A stretch of DNA of 64,000 nt from an uncultured Aquimarina sp. (GTDB lineage: Bacteria; Bacteroidota; Bacteroidia; Flavobacteriales; Flavobacteriaceae): contig CANMTP010000003.1 of NCBI GenBank assembly GCA_947500845.1, positions 186,001 through 250,000 on the forward strand, in the 5' to 3' direction. A model generated the notes under the pieces. The model saw only the letters and a program-made list of their open reading frames with translations. It was not told the DNA's origin and searched no databases. Both the position numbers and the translations under genes were made by a program. This document shows positions 7,860-15,827 of this stretch, piece after piece (position 1 is the stretch's first letter; each line of letters begins with the position of its first letter).

Positions 7860-9641
7860 TTATAATTGTTTATCCATAGTCGAAATAACTCTAGACGCTT
7901 TATCATAGTCCTGTTGCATTGCAGAGCTAGAAGATGGGGTATACCTGGCAAACTCACAGCTTTCTAATAAAGCAATAAACTCTATAGCTACAGTATCATC
8001 TACCTCACGCTCTTTTAGTAATCGTTGTATACGATCTTTACTCATTTCACTTGTTTGAATGTGTAACTTTGCCTTTAGATAATTATGCAGAGCTCTTTCC
8101 ATTGCTATATAAAATTCTTTCTGATTGCCTAAATTTTTCTTGGCTTCAGACAAATATTTTCGAGCCAGTTTATCTGCTTTACGTACTCTGTTCCCGCTCA
8201 CATCACTCAATCGTTGTTCTCTCCTTTTTCCGAAGAATAAAAACAAGGGTATCGCAAGCAAAGGAGCTGTGAGAGATACCCAGAATGTTGTAGATTTAAA
8301 AAAATGATCTTTTTGAATGGGTTGTAAATTTGCATTCAACTTCAAAAACCTAAATTGATTGCCGGTTTGTGTCACTGGTTTCTTACCTCTTACTGCAGAC
8401 TCATTCGTAGTAACAACATCTCCTCCATCAGGACCCGTTTTAACATTGATAATAATCTCGTCAGAAGTAATTCGCTTATAGGTTTCGGTCTTTAGATCGA
8501 AATACGTAAATGAAATCGAAGGTATTGGATATTTACCTTTATATTGCGGTACTAAGGTGTAGGTGTCGGATATATTTCCACCCATCCCTGTTAAATTTGT
8601 TCTTACTCTCTCATTATGCTCAGGTTCGTATTGTTCTAAACCATTTGGAACAGTTAATTTGGGCAGATCAAACAATTTTAAATTACCGTTACCAGAGACT
8701 AACACTTTTGCGTCAAGAGACTCAGTAGCATCCAAGGTGGTTTTATTAACAGTAACTTCAAAATCGAATGACCCTACAGCACCAGAAAAGTCATCGGGCT
8801 TACCTTTCTCAGGTAAAGGCTTTACATTTATGGTTCTGTTACCCGCGGCCACCGTTTTATTAACAGTTGAATACAGTCTACCACCAAAAATATCCCTTCT
8901 TTTGGTTGGAACATCTACAGAAACAGTCAATGTAAGTGGTTCTATGTTCAATTTTCCCGTTTTTTGAGGATACAATACGGTTTTACGAAGCACTACAAAG
9001 CGATAAGGTTCTCCATTATATTGACCATTTTCGATCTTGAGCTGTTTCATATCAATAGCCTGGCTCCAGAAATCACTATATTTTGGGCTATCCAATTCTC
9101 TCCAATTACTTACACTAATCCGTGGACTGACATAGAGTTTATAAACTACTGTGATTGCTTCATTGAGGTATGGATCAGCTTTAGAAACTTCAGCAACCAA
9201 ATGTAAATTCTCACTGGCTAGAAAATCAGTATCGTTGCCATCTTTTGGTTTATCAACCGCCCCAGTTACCTCTACAGTCACAGGTAGCGTTTTGTAGGTC
9301 TGGCCATCTATCTCTATCGTAGCTTGTTTTATCGTAAATTTTCCTCTTTTTGTGGGTTCTAAGAAATAACTAAATGTTTTGGCATAGGATCTTTTTCCAT
9401 TAATCCACGAGTTACTAATAGATTGGTTTGGTCCACCAACTACTGTAAATCCCGAGAACGAAGGAGGAGTAAAATTGTCGCCATCCTTGTTCATTTCAAA
9501 ATCTATGCGTAACCTTTCGTTAATTCCTAGCTTATTCTTACTTACTTTGGCCTCAAATTTTACTTGTGCTAAGGTAAGCTGACTTATCGCCAGAACTACT
9601 GTTAGAAAAATTAGTTTTAGTTTCATCTTATTCTCTTTCAT
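7860..9641 (-). CDS. batD: BatD (BatD/oxygen-tolerance family)
   Basis: A 593-residue periplasmic protein with a cleavable signal peptide (LIFLTVVLAISQLTLAQVKF). The long extracytoplasmic part consists of repeated immunoglobulin-like beta modules; GGPNQSISNSWINGK near residue 70 is the typical BatD opening. One membrane helix (about 440-460, STTFWVSLTAPLLAIPLFLF) is followed by a cytoplasmic helical tail with basic residues. BatD proteins go with the VWA proteins BatA/BatB and the AAA+ ATPase MoxR; loss affects aerotolerance or envelope stress in several Bacteroidota and spirochaetes. The ATG at 9641 is used; a second ATG five codons on is also possible. It is 40 nt downstream of batC. Confidence 0.9.
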   Translation of the reverse strand: MKENKMKLKLIFLTVVLAISQLTLAQVKFEAKVSKNKLGINERLRIDFEMNKDGDNFTPPSFSGFTVVGGPNQSISNSWINGKRSYAKTFSYFLEPTKRGKFTIKQATIEIDGQTYKTLPVTVEVTGAVDKPKDGNDTDFLASENLHLVAEVSKADPYLNEAITVVYKLYVSPRISVSNWRELDSPKYSDFWSQAIDMKQLKIENGQYNGEPYRFVVLRKTVLYPQKTGKLNIEPLTLTVSVDVPTKRRDIFGGRLYSTVNKTVAAGNRTINVKPLPEKGKPDDFSGAVGSFDFEVTVNKTTLDATESLDAKVLVSGNGNLKLFDLPKLTVPNGLEQYEPEHNERVRTNLTGMGGNISDTYTLVPQYKGKYPIPSISFTYFDLKTETYKRITSDEIIINVKTGPDGGDVVTTNESAVRGKKPVTQTGNQFRFLKLNANLQPIQKDHFFKSTTFWVSLTAPLLAIPLFLFFGKRREQRLSDVSGNRVRKADKLARKYLSEAKKNLGNQKEFYIAMERALHNYLKAKLHIQTSEMSKDRIQRLLKEREVDDTVAIEFIALLESCEFARYTPSSSSAMQQDYDKASRVISTMDKQL

Positions 9642-9681
9642 TTAAACCTTCAATAGCATTGAAAGTAAGATTGCAAAAGTG

Positions 9682-10572
9682 TTACCAATCTTTTTCAGTT
9701 TTCACTTTGGACCCCTGCGCTTTTTTTGCATTAATCTTATCCTGCACCTTTTTTTCTTCGTTATTCATTGCCTCAAGTAGGCTTTTTACTTGTTGAGGAG
9801 ATAATTGACCTTGAGGCCTTTGAGGTTGCTGCTCTTTAGGCTCTCCTTGCTCATCTTTTTCTTCATCTCCCTGTTCTCCTTTATCTTTTTGATCATCCTT
9901 AGGTTCACCTTCTTCATCTTCTCCCTGATCTTTTTCTTCGTCTCCCTTATCTCCTTGATCTTTTTGATCGTCTTTATTGTCTCCATCGTCACCTTTCTTC
10001 TCTTCTTTATCATCACCGTCCTTTTGATCTTTGTTATCTTCTTTTTGATCCTGATCCTGGTTTTGATCTTTTTGATCCTGGTCCTGATCGTTCTGTTGCT
10101 GTTGCTGCTCTAACATCTTTTTTGCCAATGCCAGATTATATCTGGTCTCGTCGTCTTTTGGATTGTTTCTTAACGCATTTTTGTAAGCTTCAACTGCTTC
10201 TTTATATTTTTTTTGTTCCATATAGGTGTTCCCTTGATTATGAAACGCCTTATGTTTTTCTGATTTAGTTGCATTTGTTGCCTTTGTAGCTTCTGTATAA
10301 CGTAAAGTCGCTTCATCATATTTTTCAGAACCATAATAAGCATTTGCTAAATTATATTTTGCTATCGGACTCACAGGATTTGTAGCAATAGCTTTTCTGT
10401 ACTCGCCTTCGGCTTTAGGAAAATTTCCTTGATCGGTCAACAATTCGTTTCCTTGAGCTATATATTGTTTTGCTTCTTTGGCAGCTTCTTCAAGTTGATC
10501 TTCTTGTGAAAAGATCATCCCAAATTGAAAACAAATTATGATAACTACGTATTTTTTCATTTTACTGTTCAT
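9682..10572 (-). CDS. batC: BatC, TPR protein with long acidic repeat tail
   Basis: A 296-residue protein with an N-terminal signal peptide (VVIIICFQFGMIFSQ) and TPR units at about 30-155 (PISPIAKYNLANAYYG-like and NPKDDETRYNLALAKK). A low-complexity tail of about 90 residues is built from Asp/Gln/Lys/Glu runs, and the C-terminus (LSPQQVKSLLEAMNNEEKKV) is the conserved BatC end. The start at 10572 overlaps batB by 11 nt, and a second ATG (10560) lies just past the batB stop; either may be used. TPRs suggest protein-protein contacts within the Bat complex. The acidic tail is of a kind seen in related BatC proteins but is hypervariable. Confidence 0.87.
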   Translation of the reverse strand: MNSKMKKYVVIIICFQFGMIFSQEDQLEEAAKEAKQYIAQGNELLTDQGNFPKAEGEYRKAIATNPVSPIAKYNLANAYYGSEKYDEATLRYTEATKATNATKSEKHKAFHNQGNTYMEQKKYKEAVEAYKNALRNNPKDDETRYNLALAKKMLEQQQQQNDQDQDQKDQNQDQDQKEDNKDQKDGDDKEEKKGDDGDNKDDQKDQGDKGDEEKDQGEDEEGEPKDDQKDKGEQGDEEKDEQGEPKEQQPQRPQGQLSPQQVKSLLEAMNNEEKKVQDKINAKKAQGSKVKTEKDW

Positions 10573-11596
10573 TAAACAGATTTAATTTTTTAACCCAAGA
10601 TGTTTTTCTCTCTAGCAAGAAAATATCCAAAAATAGTAGCAACAATCCTGCTCCCAGAAACCACTGAAATTGGTCTTTAAAATCTGCAAATTGCTTAGCT
10701 TCAAATTCCTTCTTATCCATGTTCTGAAGAATCGTTGTGACTTCTTCCACTACATTGGCTGTATTTTTACCATCAATGTACGTGCCATTTGCTTCATTGG
10801 CAATTTCCTGTAAAGTTGTCATATTTAACTTGGTAATTACTGTATTGCCTTGATTATCTTTTTTGTAACTCTGAACAATTCCATTCCTTTTAATGGGAAT
10901 TGGTGCTCCTTTTTCAGATCCTACCCCGATGGTAAATATCTTGATTCCTTCTTTTGAAGCTTCTTCGGCTATGGTTTTTACATTTCCTTCATGGTCTTCG
11001 CCATCACTTACCAAAAATAATACTCTATTGGTTTGCTCCTCGTCGTTATAATAAGTTTTTGCCAACTCTATAGCCTCATAAATTGCCGTACCTTGTGAAG
11101 AAAGCATATCGGTATTCATCGCCTGTAAGAACATTTTTCCAGAAGCGTAATCGGTAGTAATTGGTAATTGTGGGAATGCACTACCAGCATAGGCAATAAT
11201 ACCTATTCTGTCACTCGCCAGATTATTAATAATCTGTGTAATTAGCTGCTTAGATTTTTCTAATCTATTAGGTGCTATATCTTCTGCCAACATACTTTTG
11301 GAGACATCTATCGCAAAAACCACATCGACTCCTTCGCGTTTTACCGTTTCTAGTTTGGTACCTACCTTTGGATTAACCAGGGCCAAAACAAAACATGCCA
11401 AAGCGAGACTAATCACAATAATCTTTAAGATCGATTTAAAAACAGACTGATTTGGACTTAATTTTTTAAGCAACGAAGCATCTGCAAATTTCTTTTGTGT
11501 GGTTTTTTTCCATATCAAAACTCCCAAAAAGAGTAGTATAAGTATTGGGATACCCAATAGCAACCAAAAATATATTTTTTCTTCTAATAAGTACAT
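10562..11596 (-). CDS. batB: BatB, membrane-anchored VWA protein
   Basis: A 344-residue protein with two N-terminal membrane helices (about 8-28 and 55-75), a von Willebrand factor A domain (about 90-290) and a C-terminal helix (about 310-330). The MIDAS metal site is intact: AIDVSKSM (DxSxS), a conserved Thr in the middle of the domain and VSDGEDHEG. VWA domains bind partner proteins through a divalent metal; in Bat systems they are thought to be remodelled by MoxR. The gene is separated from batA by the flavodoxin-like gene and a 69-nt spacer that carries a dispersed repeat. Confidence 0.9.
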   Translation of the reverse strand: MYLLEEKIYFWLLLGIPILILLFLGVLIWKKTTQKKFADASLLKKLSPNQSVFKSILKIIVISLALACFVLALVNPKVGTKLETVKREGVDVVFAIDVSKSMLAEDIAPNRLEKSKQLITQIINNLASDRIGIIAYAGSAFPQLPITTDYASGKMFLQAMNTDMLSSQGTAIYEAIELAKTYYNDEEQTNRVLFLVSDGEDHEGNVKTIAEEASKEGIKIFTIGVGSEKGAPIPIKRNGIVQSYKKDNQGNTVITKLNMTTLQEIANEANGTYIDGKNTANVVEEVTTILQNMDKKEFEAKQFADFKDQFQWFLGAGLLLLFLDIFLLERKTSWVKKLNLFNEQ

Positions 11597-11638
11597 TTTT
11601 CTTTCTTCAAAAATTCAGAGCCCTCTTAAAAAAAATAA

Positions 11639-11660
11639 GCTTCGAGAGGCTCAGTATGAC
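11639..11660 (-). repeat. Dispersed palindromic repeat, TTCGA..GCTCAGTATGAC family
   Basis: The spacer between batB and the flavodoxin-like gene holds GCTTCGAGAGGCTCAGTATGAC. A close relative (CTTCGACAAGCTCAGTATAAC) occurs at 49753-49774. Similar short repeats are common between genes in Flavobacteriia. The core can fold weakly (GAG..CTC), and the ATGACA tail is shared with the other repeat families in this window. Confidence 0.65.
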
Positions 11661-11665
11661 AATTT

Positions 11666-12175
11666 TTAGTTTTTTATAGCTAATGCAAACGCATTTATTC
11701 TTTCTTTTACGTCTTCTGGCACTATACCTTTCTCTATCCATGCATGTACATCTCCCAAATAATTCATGCCCAGGTATGCTGCGCTTCTTGAAAATGGCAA
11801 GTTAAATTCTTTTGGGCGATCATTGGCATTACTACAACTAATTAAAGCCATATTTTTTCCTCGCAGCATTCGTCCGTACTCCTTTTCATTTTTCAAAAAG
11901 TCTGAAATCCTATCTAAAAACGTTTTCATGATACCACTCATGGTATACCAATATACTGGTGTGGCAAACACTATCGTCTTGTAATTCTGAACGATCCCTT
12001 TGAACAAAAAATTGAAATCATCATTTTCATTGTTGAATTCATAATCATAATGACCTATGTCCTTTTGATAAAGATCTATAATCTCAAATCCAGTTATGTC
12101 GCTTAAATAAGAGACTGATTTAAAAGTGTCTCCGTTACTTCTTGAACTCCCTAGTATGATGATTCCTTTTTTCAA
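11666..12175 (-). CDS. NADPH-dependent FMN reductase / flavodoxin-fold protein
   Basis: A 169-residue protein with the flavodoxin fold. The phosphate-binding loop GSSRSNGDT follows the first strand (KKGIIILG), and FATPVYWYTMSGIMKTFLDR is the second flavin contact typical of the FMN_red family. These enzymes reduce flavins, quinones or other acceptors with NAD(P)H. The start is a TTG at 12175, 4 nt after the batA stop; it gives the usual MKKGIIILG opening and no ATG is better placed. The gene lies inside the bat operon, between batA and batB, which is not the usual order. It may be an insertion that kept the operon intact, or it may link the Bat system to redox state. Confidence 0.85.
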   Translation of the reverse strand: MKKGIIILGSSRSNGDTFKSVSYLSDITGFEIIDLYQKDIGHYDYEFNNENDDFNFLFKGIVQNYKTIVFATPVYWYTMSGIMKTFLDRISDFLKNEKEYGRMLRGKNMALISCSNANDRPKEFNLPFSRSAAYLGMNYLGDVHAWIEKGIVPEDVKERINAFALAIKN

Positions 12176-12179
12176 ATTT

Positions 12180-13184
12180 TTAAATAAAACTTCTAAACAC
12201 AGTATACCGTAATAAAAACTCCATAAAAATTAACAATCCGGCCAACAATACCAAGGATCTGAATTTCTCTTCGTAATTATAGAATTTAAATTCTTCGATA
12301 TCTGTCTTTTCCAATTTATCAATTTCTTGATATATCTGTTCTAATTTTTTGTTATTTGTTGCCCTAAAATACTTGCCTCCGGTAGCTTTTGCTATTTCTT
12401 TAAGTAAATCTTCATCAATTTCTACCTGAACTCTGCCATATTGAAAAGATCCATTAGGAAGTAATGCCACAGGGGCCAATGCCATTCCGTTAGTTCCTAA
12501 ACCAATCGTGTAGGTCTTGATGCCATATTCAACTGCTAATTCTGAAGCAATTTTTGGATCGATGAATCCTGCGTTATTAGAACCATCGGTAAGTAAAATG
12601 ATGACCTTGCTTTTAGCTTTACTGTCTTTAAGTCTATTAACCGAAGTAGCCAATCCCATTCCGATTGCGGTACCGTTTTCCAGAACATTATCATATTTCA
12701 CATCCTTCATACTGCTAAGGACGATAGACTTGTCACTGGTTATAGGTGTTTTGGTAAAACTCTCTCCGGCATAAATAACCAAACCAATACGGTCATTTGG
12801 TCTGCCTTTTACAAACTCTGCTGCAACATCCTTTAGTGCTTCCAATCGATTAGGTCTAAGGTCTTTTGCAAGCATACTTGCCGAAACATCGATTGCCATT
12901 ACAATATCTATACCTCTGGTAGTCTTAGTTTTGGTGGAAACGTCTACTGTTCTTGGTCTGGCCAAGGCAGTAATGATTAATGACATAGCTGCAAGCCTGA
13001 GAACAAACAAAATAGGTTTTAGCTTGGAAAATAGGCTTCCTGAAGCTTTAAACCCTTTGATACTAGATATTTTTAATTCAGCTTGCTGCTTATTACGTTT
13101 CCAGATAAACCATGCAATTGCCAGTGGTAATATTAAAAATAACCAGAAAAACTGTGGGTTCTCAAATGTAAAATTTTCAAACAT
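12180..13184 (-). CDS. batA: BatA, membrane-anchored VWA protein
   Basis: A 334-residue paralogue of batB. Two N-terminal membrane helices (about 10-27 and 58-76) precede the VWA domain (about 85-290), which has an intact MIDAS: AIDVSASM, the conserved Thr in SFTKTPITSD and LTDGSNNAG. A C-terminal membrane helix (FRSLVLLAGLLIFMEFLLRY) anchors the end. BatA and BatB are thought to form the metal-dependent core of the Bat complex, acted on by MoxR. It directly follows the 549-residue membrane protein upstream with a 2-nt gap, so the two are translationally close. ATG at 13184. Confidence 0.92.
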   Translation of the reverse strand: MFENFTFENPQFFWLFLILPLAIAWFIWKRNKQQAELKISSIKGFKASGSLFSKLKPILFVLRLAAMSLIITALARPRTVDVSTKTKTTRGIDIVMAIDVSASMLAKDLRPNRLEALKDVAAEFVKGRPNDRIGLVIYAGESFTKTPITSDKSIVLSSMKDVKYDNVLENGTAIGMGLATSVNRLKDSKAKSKVIILLTDGSNNAGFIDPKIASELAVEYGIKTYTIGLGTNGMALAPVALLPNGSFQYGRVQVEIDEDLLKEIAKATGGKYFRATNNKKLEQIYQEIDKLEKTDIEEFKFYNYEEKFRSLVLLAGLLIFMEFLLRYTVFRSFI

Positions 13185-13186
13185 GG

Positions 13187-14836
13187 TTATTTGGCATTTC
13201 TTAGTTCAACAGAATTAATAATACGTTGCGCAACATCTTTTGCATAACGATCGTTAATATCATAAATTACTGTTATTTGCTGAAATCCTCCTTTTTCTGC
13301 AAAATTCAGCATCACGTATTCATTTTTTTTGGTCTCATTCTGGACAACATTTTTTACATCAAAGTTTCCGAAAACCTTAATTCCTTTTGCTCCTCCCAAC
13401 GTTTGATACTCTTCATTTTTTACCGTGATATTCTTCGCTCCTTGCCCTTCTAGATATCCAACTACTCCTTCAACCGCTTTATTGAGATCTACTTGAGTTT
13501 GTTGTTGATAAGACATGGTAGTTACCACAATATAAAAATTCCCAAGAATACTACCATAAGTAAATGTTTCATTTCCTTTAAGGATCTGTTTCTGCTCTTC
13601 TGTTAGTTTGAAATTATTTCGGAGTAAAACCTTGGGAGTAGCTATAGTAACTGGCGGAGAACCATATGCACTGGTTATCCATTGTGTTTCTGCCAGTTCT
13701 TTTGTGGGATGCCCCAGCAAGGTATCTTTAACAATATCGTATCCTTTTATCGCAATAAAAATAATTAGAGTGATCGACACCACCCCCAGTCCAGCCAGAC
13801 TTCCAAATATTATTTTTTTTCTACGTTTTTTTTCTGCAACCGTTCTTCTATACTCTGCATCGGCCAGTAATTCTTCTTCTGTTGGTTCAGGAATGGCTTC
13901 TTTTGTTTCGGTGATCACGCGTTCAATTACATTTCGATCAGCCTTTGCAGTTCCTATATCGGGTTTTGATCTTGCAAACTTTGCCATATCAGCTGTCTTA
14001 AGAACGCTTTTAAGTTCCTCGATTGTGTGTTTATCCAGATTTAGAGATCCTGATTTTATTTCTTCATCAAGACGAATAATTAATTCATCTGTAGTACTTT
14101 CTAACGCGTGGTCGTATACCTCTTCATCAATATACCTACGCGCAGTTTCACTTAATCGCGAATAGTACTCTTTATGAGAGTCTTTCTCTAATAAATGAGA
14201 TTCGTCGATACGCCTTAACGCCATCATTGCTCTTTCATAGGGAGGCAATTCTTCTTCTTTGGCTTCTTTTCGTTTCTTTCTTCTGAAAACAAAAAAGGCA
14301 ATAAAGCCTAGTAGCAGTAGAGGAATAAGCACCCACCAGATATATTTTTTCCAATTAAAGAAAGACGTATCGACAGTTACCAAAGGTTTAATCTCAAACA
14401 TTTTCTGTTTGGTAGTATCTACGAGCACGTCTCTTACCTCAACTTTAATCGAATCTGTGTAAAAAATCTGATCACCTATCATCACTTTTTGCCGCGGAAT
14501 TGTATACTTGCCAGAGTCGAACTGCGTTAATGCATACTCTTTGGTTAATTCCAGTTGGCCTGCTCTTTTCGCGGTGTCAATTTTATAGGATTCGATTACT
14601 TCTAACGGGGTAAATGTTTGTCCTTCGGGAAAAACAACGATTTGAGTAGAATCTGCCTCAACTTGCATTTTATAACGAATTTCTTCACCAATTTTGATTG
14701 ATGTCGAATCGATTGTGGCAGAAACCTGGGCAAAGCTCGTTTTGGCAAAAAGTAATAAAAAGGACATCAGCAACATCCCCCTAGCCCCTTTCAAAGGGGG
14801 AAATGACAATTGTGTATTTTTGAAATTTTCTTTCAT
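13187..14836 (-). CDS. BatD-like membrane protein of the moxR-bat operon
   Basis: A protein of unknown exact function always likely to travel with MoxR, DUF58 and BatA. I use the ATG at 14836 (MKENFKNTQLSF, 549 aa); the longer frame begins in a dispersed repeat. A signal sequence ends at TSFAQVSA, then comes a BatD-like extracytoplasmic beta domain (about 40-150; TSIKIGEEIRYKMQVEAD), a membrane helix (about 165-185), a cytoplasmic basic/helical part (about 190-330), a second helix (about 340-360) and a C-terminal domain outside. The stretch SFPPLKGARG between the start and the signal core is the translation of a repeat of the CCCCTTTCAAAGGGG family, so the true start could instead be one of the later ATGs (14776 or 14767). 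Confidence 0.75.
   Translation of the reverse strand: MKENFKNTQLSFPPLKGARGMLLMSFLLLFAKTSFAQVSATIDSTSIKIGEEIRYKMQVEADSTQIVVFPEGQTFTPLEVIESYKIDTAKRAGQLELTKEYALTQFDSGKYTIPRQKVMIGDQIFYTDSIKVEVRDVLVDTTKQKMFEIKPLVTVDTSFFNWKKYIWWVLIPLLLLGFIAFFVFRRKKRKEAKEEELPPYERAMMALRRIDESHLLEKDSHKEYYSRLSETARRYIDEEVYDHALESTTDELIIRLDEEIKSGSLNLDKHTIEELKSVLKTADMAKFARSKPDIGTAKADRNVIERVITETKEAIPEPTEEELLADAEYRRTVAEKKRRKKIIFGSLAGLGVVSITLIIFIAIKGYDIVKDTLLGHPTKELAETQWITSAYGSPPVTIATPKVLLRNNFKLTEEQKQILKGNETFTYGSILGNFYIVVTTMSYQQQTQVDLNKAVEGVVGYLEGQGAKNITVKNEEYQTLGGAKGIKVFGNFDVKNVVQNETKKNEYVMLNFAEKGGFQQITVIYDINDRYAKDVAQRIINSVELRNAK
14775..14806. repeat. Palindromic repeat of the CCCCTTTCAAAGGGG family
   Basis: The sequence contains CCCCTAGCCCCTTTCAAAGG followed by GGGAAATGACA. 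The CCCCTTT/AAAGGGG arms form a tight palindrome. Related copies lie at 27479-27554 (two, inverted) and 49600-49634. This copy lies within the coding frame of the gene at 13187-14836, near its signal peptide, and ends in the ATGACA tail shared by the other families. Confidence 0.7.
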
Positions 14837-14844
14837 GTTAACAG

Positions 14845-14868
14845 TTTCCAGCCTACGCTGGAATGACA
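14845..14868. repeat. Palindromic repeat, TTCCAGC-CTAC-GCTGGAATGACA
   Basis: Seven-base arms (TTCCAGC and GCTGGAA) flank CTAC, followed by the TGACA tail. It lies in the 41-nt gap between the DUF58 gene and the next gene, only 40 bp from the repeat at 14775. Short repeats of this build (arms, 4-nt loop, ATGACA) are widespread between genes in Bacteroidota. Confidence 0.65.
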
Positions 14869-14877
14869 AAAAATGGT

Positions 14878-15744
14878 TTATCCTCTTCTTTTAAAATAGC
14901 CTAATAATTTTTTAACGTAACTTTCATCAACTCTACTACTCAATGACCCTGCTCCACTTCTGGTAAAACTATCTCTGAAATAAGCTACCCGTTCCTGATA
15001 ATATTTACTATAATTTATACGTGTTTTTTTTGATCCTGTGTTTACAAGCATTAGTTCGCCAGTCTCTTCGTCCTCCATTTGCACCATTCCTAAATTCGGA
15101 ATCTCTTCTTCTCTTCTATCATATACCCTGATACCGGTCACATCATGTTTCCCCCCAACGATCTTGAGTGTTTGTTGATAATCATCAGTGATAAAATCTG
15201 AAAGTATGAAAACAATTGCTTTCTTTTTCATCACATTAGACAAAAACTTCAGCGCTTCTGTGATATCGGTCTTTTTGCTCTTAGGTTCGTATTCTAGTAA
15301 CTCTCTGATAATTCGAAGGACGTGCGATCTTCCTTTTTTGGGTGGAATGAATAATTCTATCTGATCTGTAAACAGGATCAGGCCTATTTTATCATTATTC
15401 TGGGTAGCCGAAAAAGCCAATGTAGCAGCAATTTCAGTAATAACCTCTTTCTTGAACTGCTGCTGTGTTCCAAAAAACTGGGAGCCAGAAACATCGACCA
15501 TGAGCATCATAGTGAGCTCTCTCTCTTCTTCAAATACCTTAATGTAGGGTTCGTTATAGCGAGCCGTTACATTCCAATCGATATTGCGCACATCATCTCC
15601 AAATTGATATTGTCGAACTTCACTAAAGGTCATACCACGCCCTTTGAAGGTTGAATGATATTCTCCTCCAAAAATATGGTCACTTAAGCGACGCGTTTTA
15701 ATTTCAATTTTTCGAACTTTTTTTAGTAACTCTTTAGTATCCAT
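14878..15744 (-). CDS. DUF58 domain protein
   Basis: A 288-residue soluble protein. The DUF58 signature lies at about 40-75 (GRGMTFSEVRQYQFGDDVRNIDWNVTAR, split here as GMTFSEVRQYQFGDD and VRNIDWNVTAR). A VWA-like part follows with MVDVSGS (DxSxS) near residue 90 and ILSDF near 180. DUF58 proteins nearly always sit next to MoxR ATPases and are thought to be their first substrates or adaptors. It lies 83 nt downstream of moxR, with a repeat-rich spacer between. The C-terminus ends FKRRG. ATG at 15744. Confidence 0.9.
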   Translation of the reverse strand: MDTKELLKKVRKIEIKTRRLSDHIFGGEYHSTFKGRGMTFSEVRQYQFGDDVRNIDWNVTARYNEPYIKVFEEERELTMMLMVDVSGSQFFGTQQQFKKEVITEIAATLAFSATQNNDKIGLILFTDQIELFIPPKKGRSHVLRIIRELLEYEPKSKKTDITEALKFLSNVMKKKAIVFILSDFITDDYQQTLKIVGGKHDVTGIRVYDRREEEIPNLGMVQMEDEETGELMLVNTGSKKTRINYSKYYQERVAYFRDSFTRSGAGSLSSRVDESYVKKLLGYFKRRG

Positions 15745-15750
15745 TTGTTG

Positions 15751-15827
15751 GATTTATGATTTACGATTTGAGATTTACGATTTAAGCTGAAAACAATTCT
15801 GAAATCGTAATTCTGAAATCCAAAATC
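15751..15827. repeat. GATTTA(C/T)GATTT repeat spacer between moxR and the DUF58 gene
   Basis: The left half repeats GATTTATGATTTACGATTTG and GATTTACGATTT; the right half carries the inverse (GAAATCGTAATTCTGAAATC). The whole could fold into an imperfect hairpin in the transcript. Spacers of this kind recur in Flavobacteriia. It fills most of the 83-nt gap and ends next to the moxR stop, so any such fold lies in the moxR-DUF58 mRNA. Confidence 0.55.

Noticed and set aside
9786-10100. CRISPR-like or satellite array in batC
   Set aside because: The repeats are irregular and keep the batC reading frame; they code for the acidic tail.
9805-10113. Hydrophobic plus-strand ORF opposite batC
   Set aside because: It is the antisense reading of the Asp/Lys/Glu repeat tract, which turns into Leu/Phe/Ile runs; not a gene.
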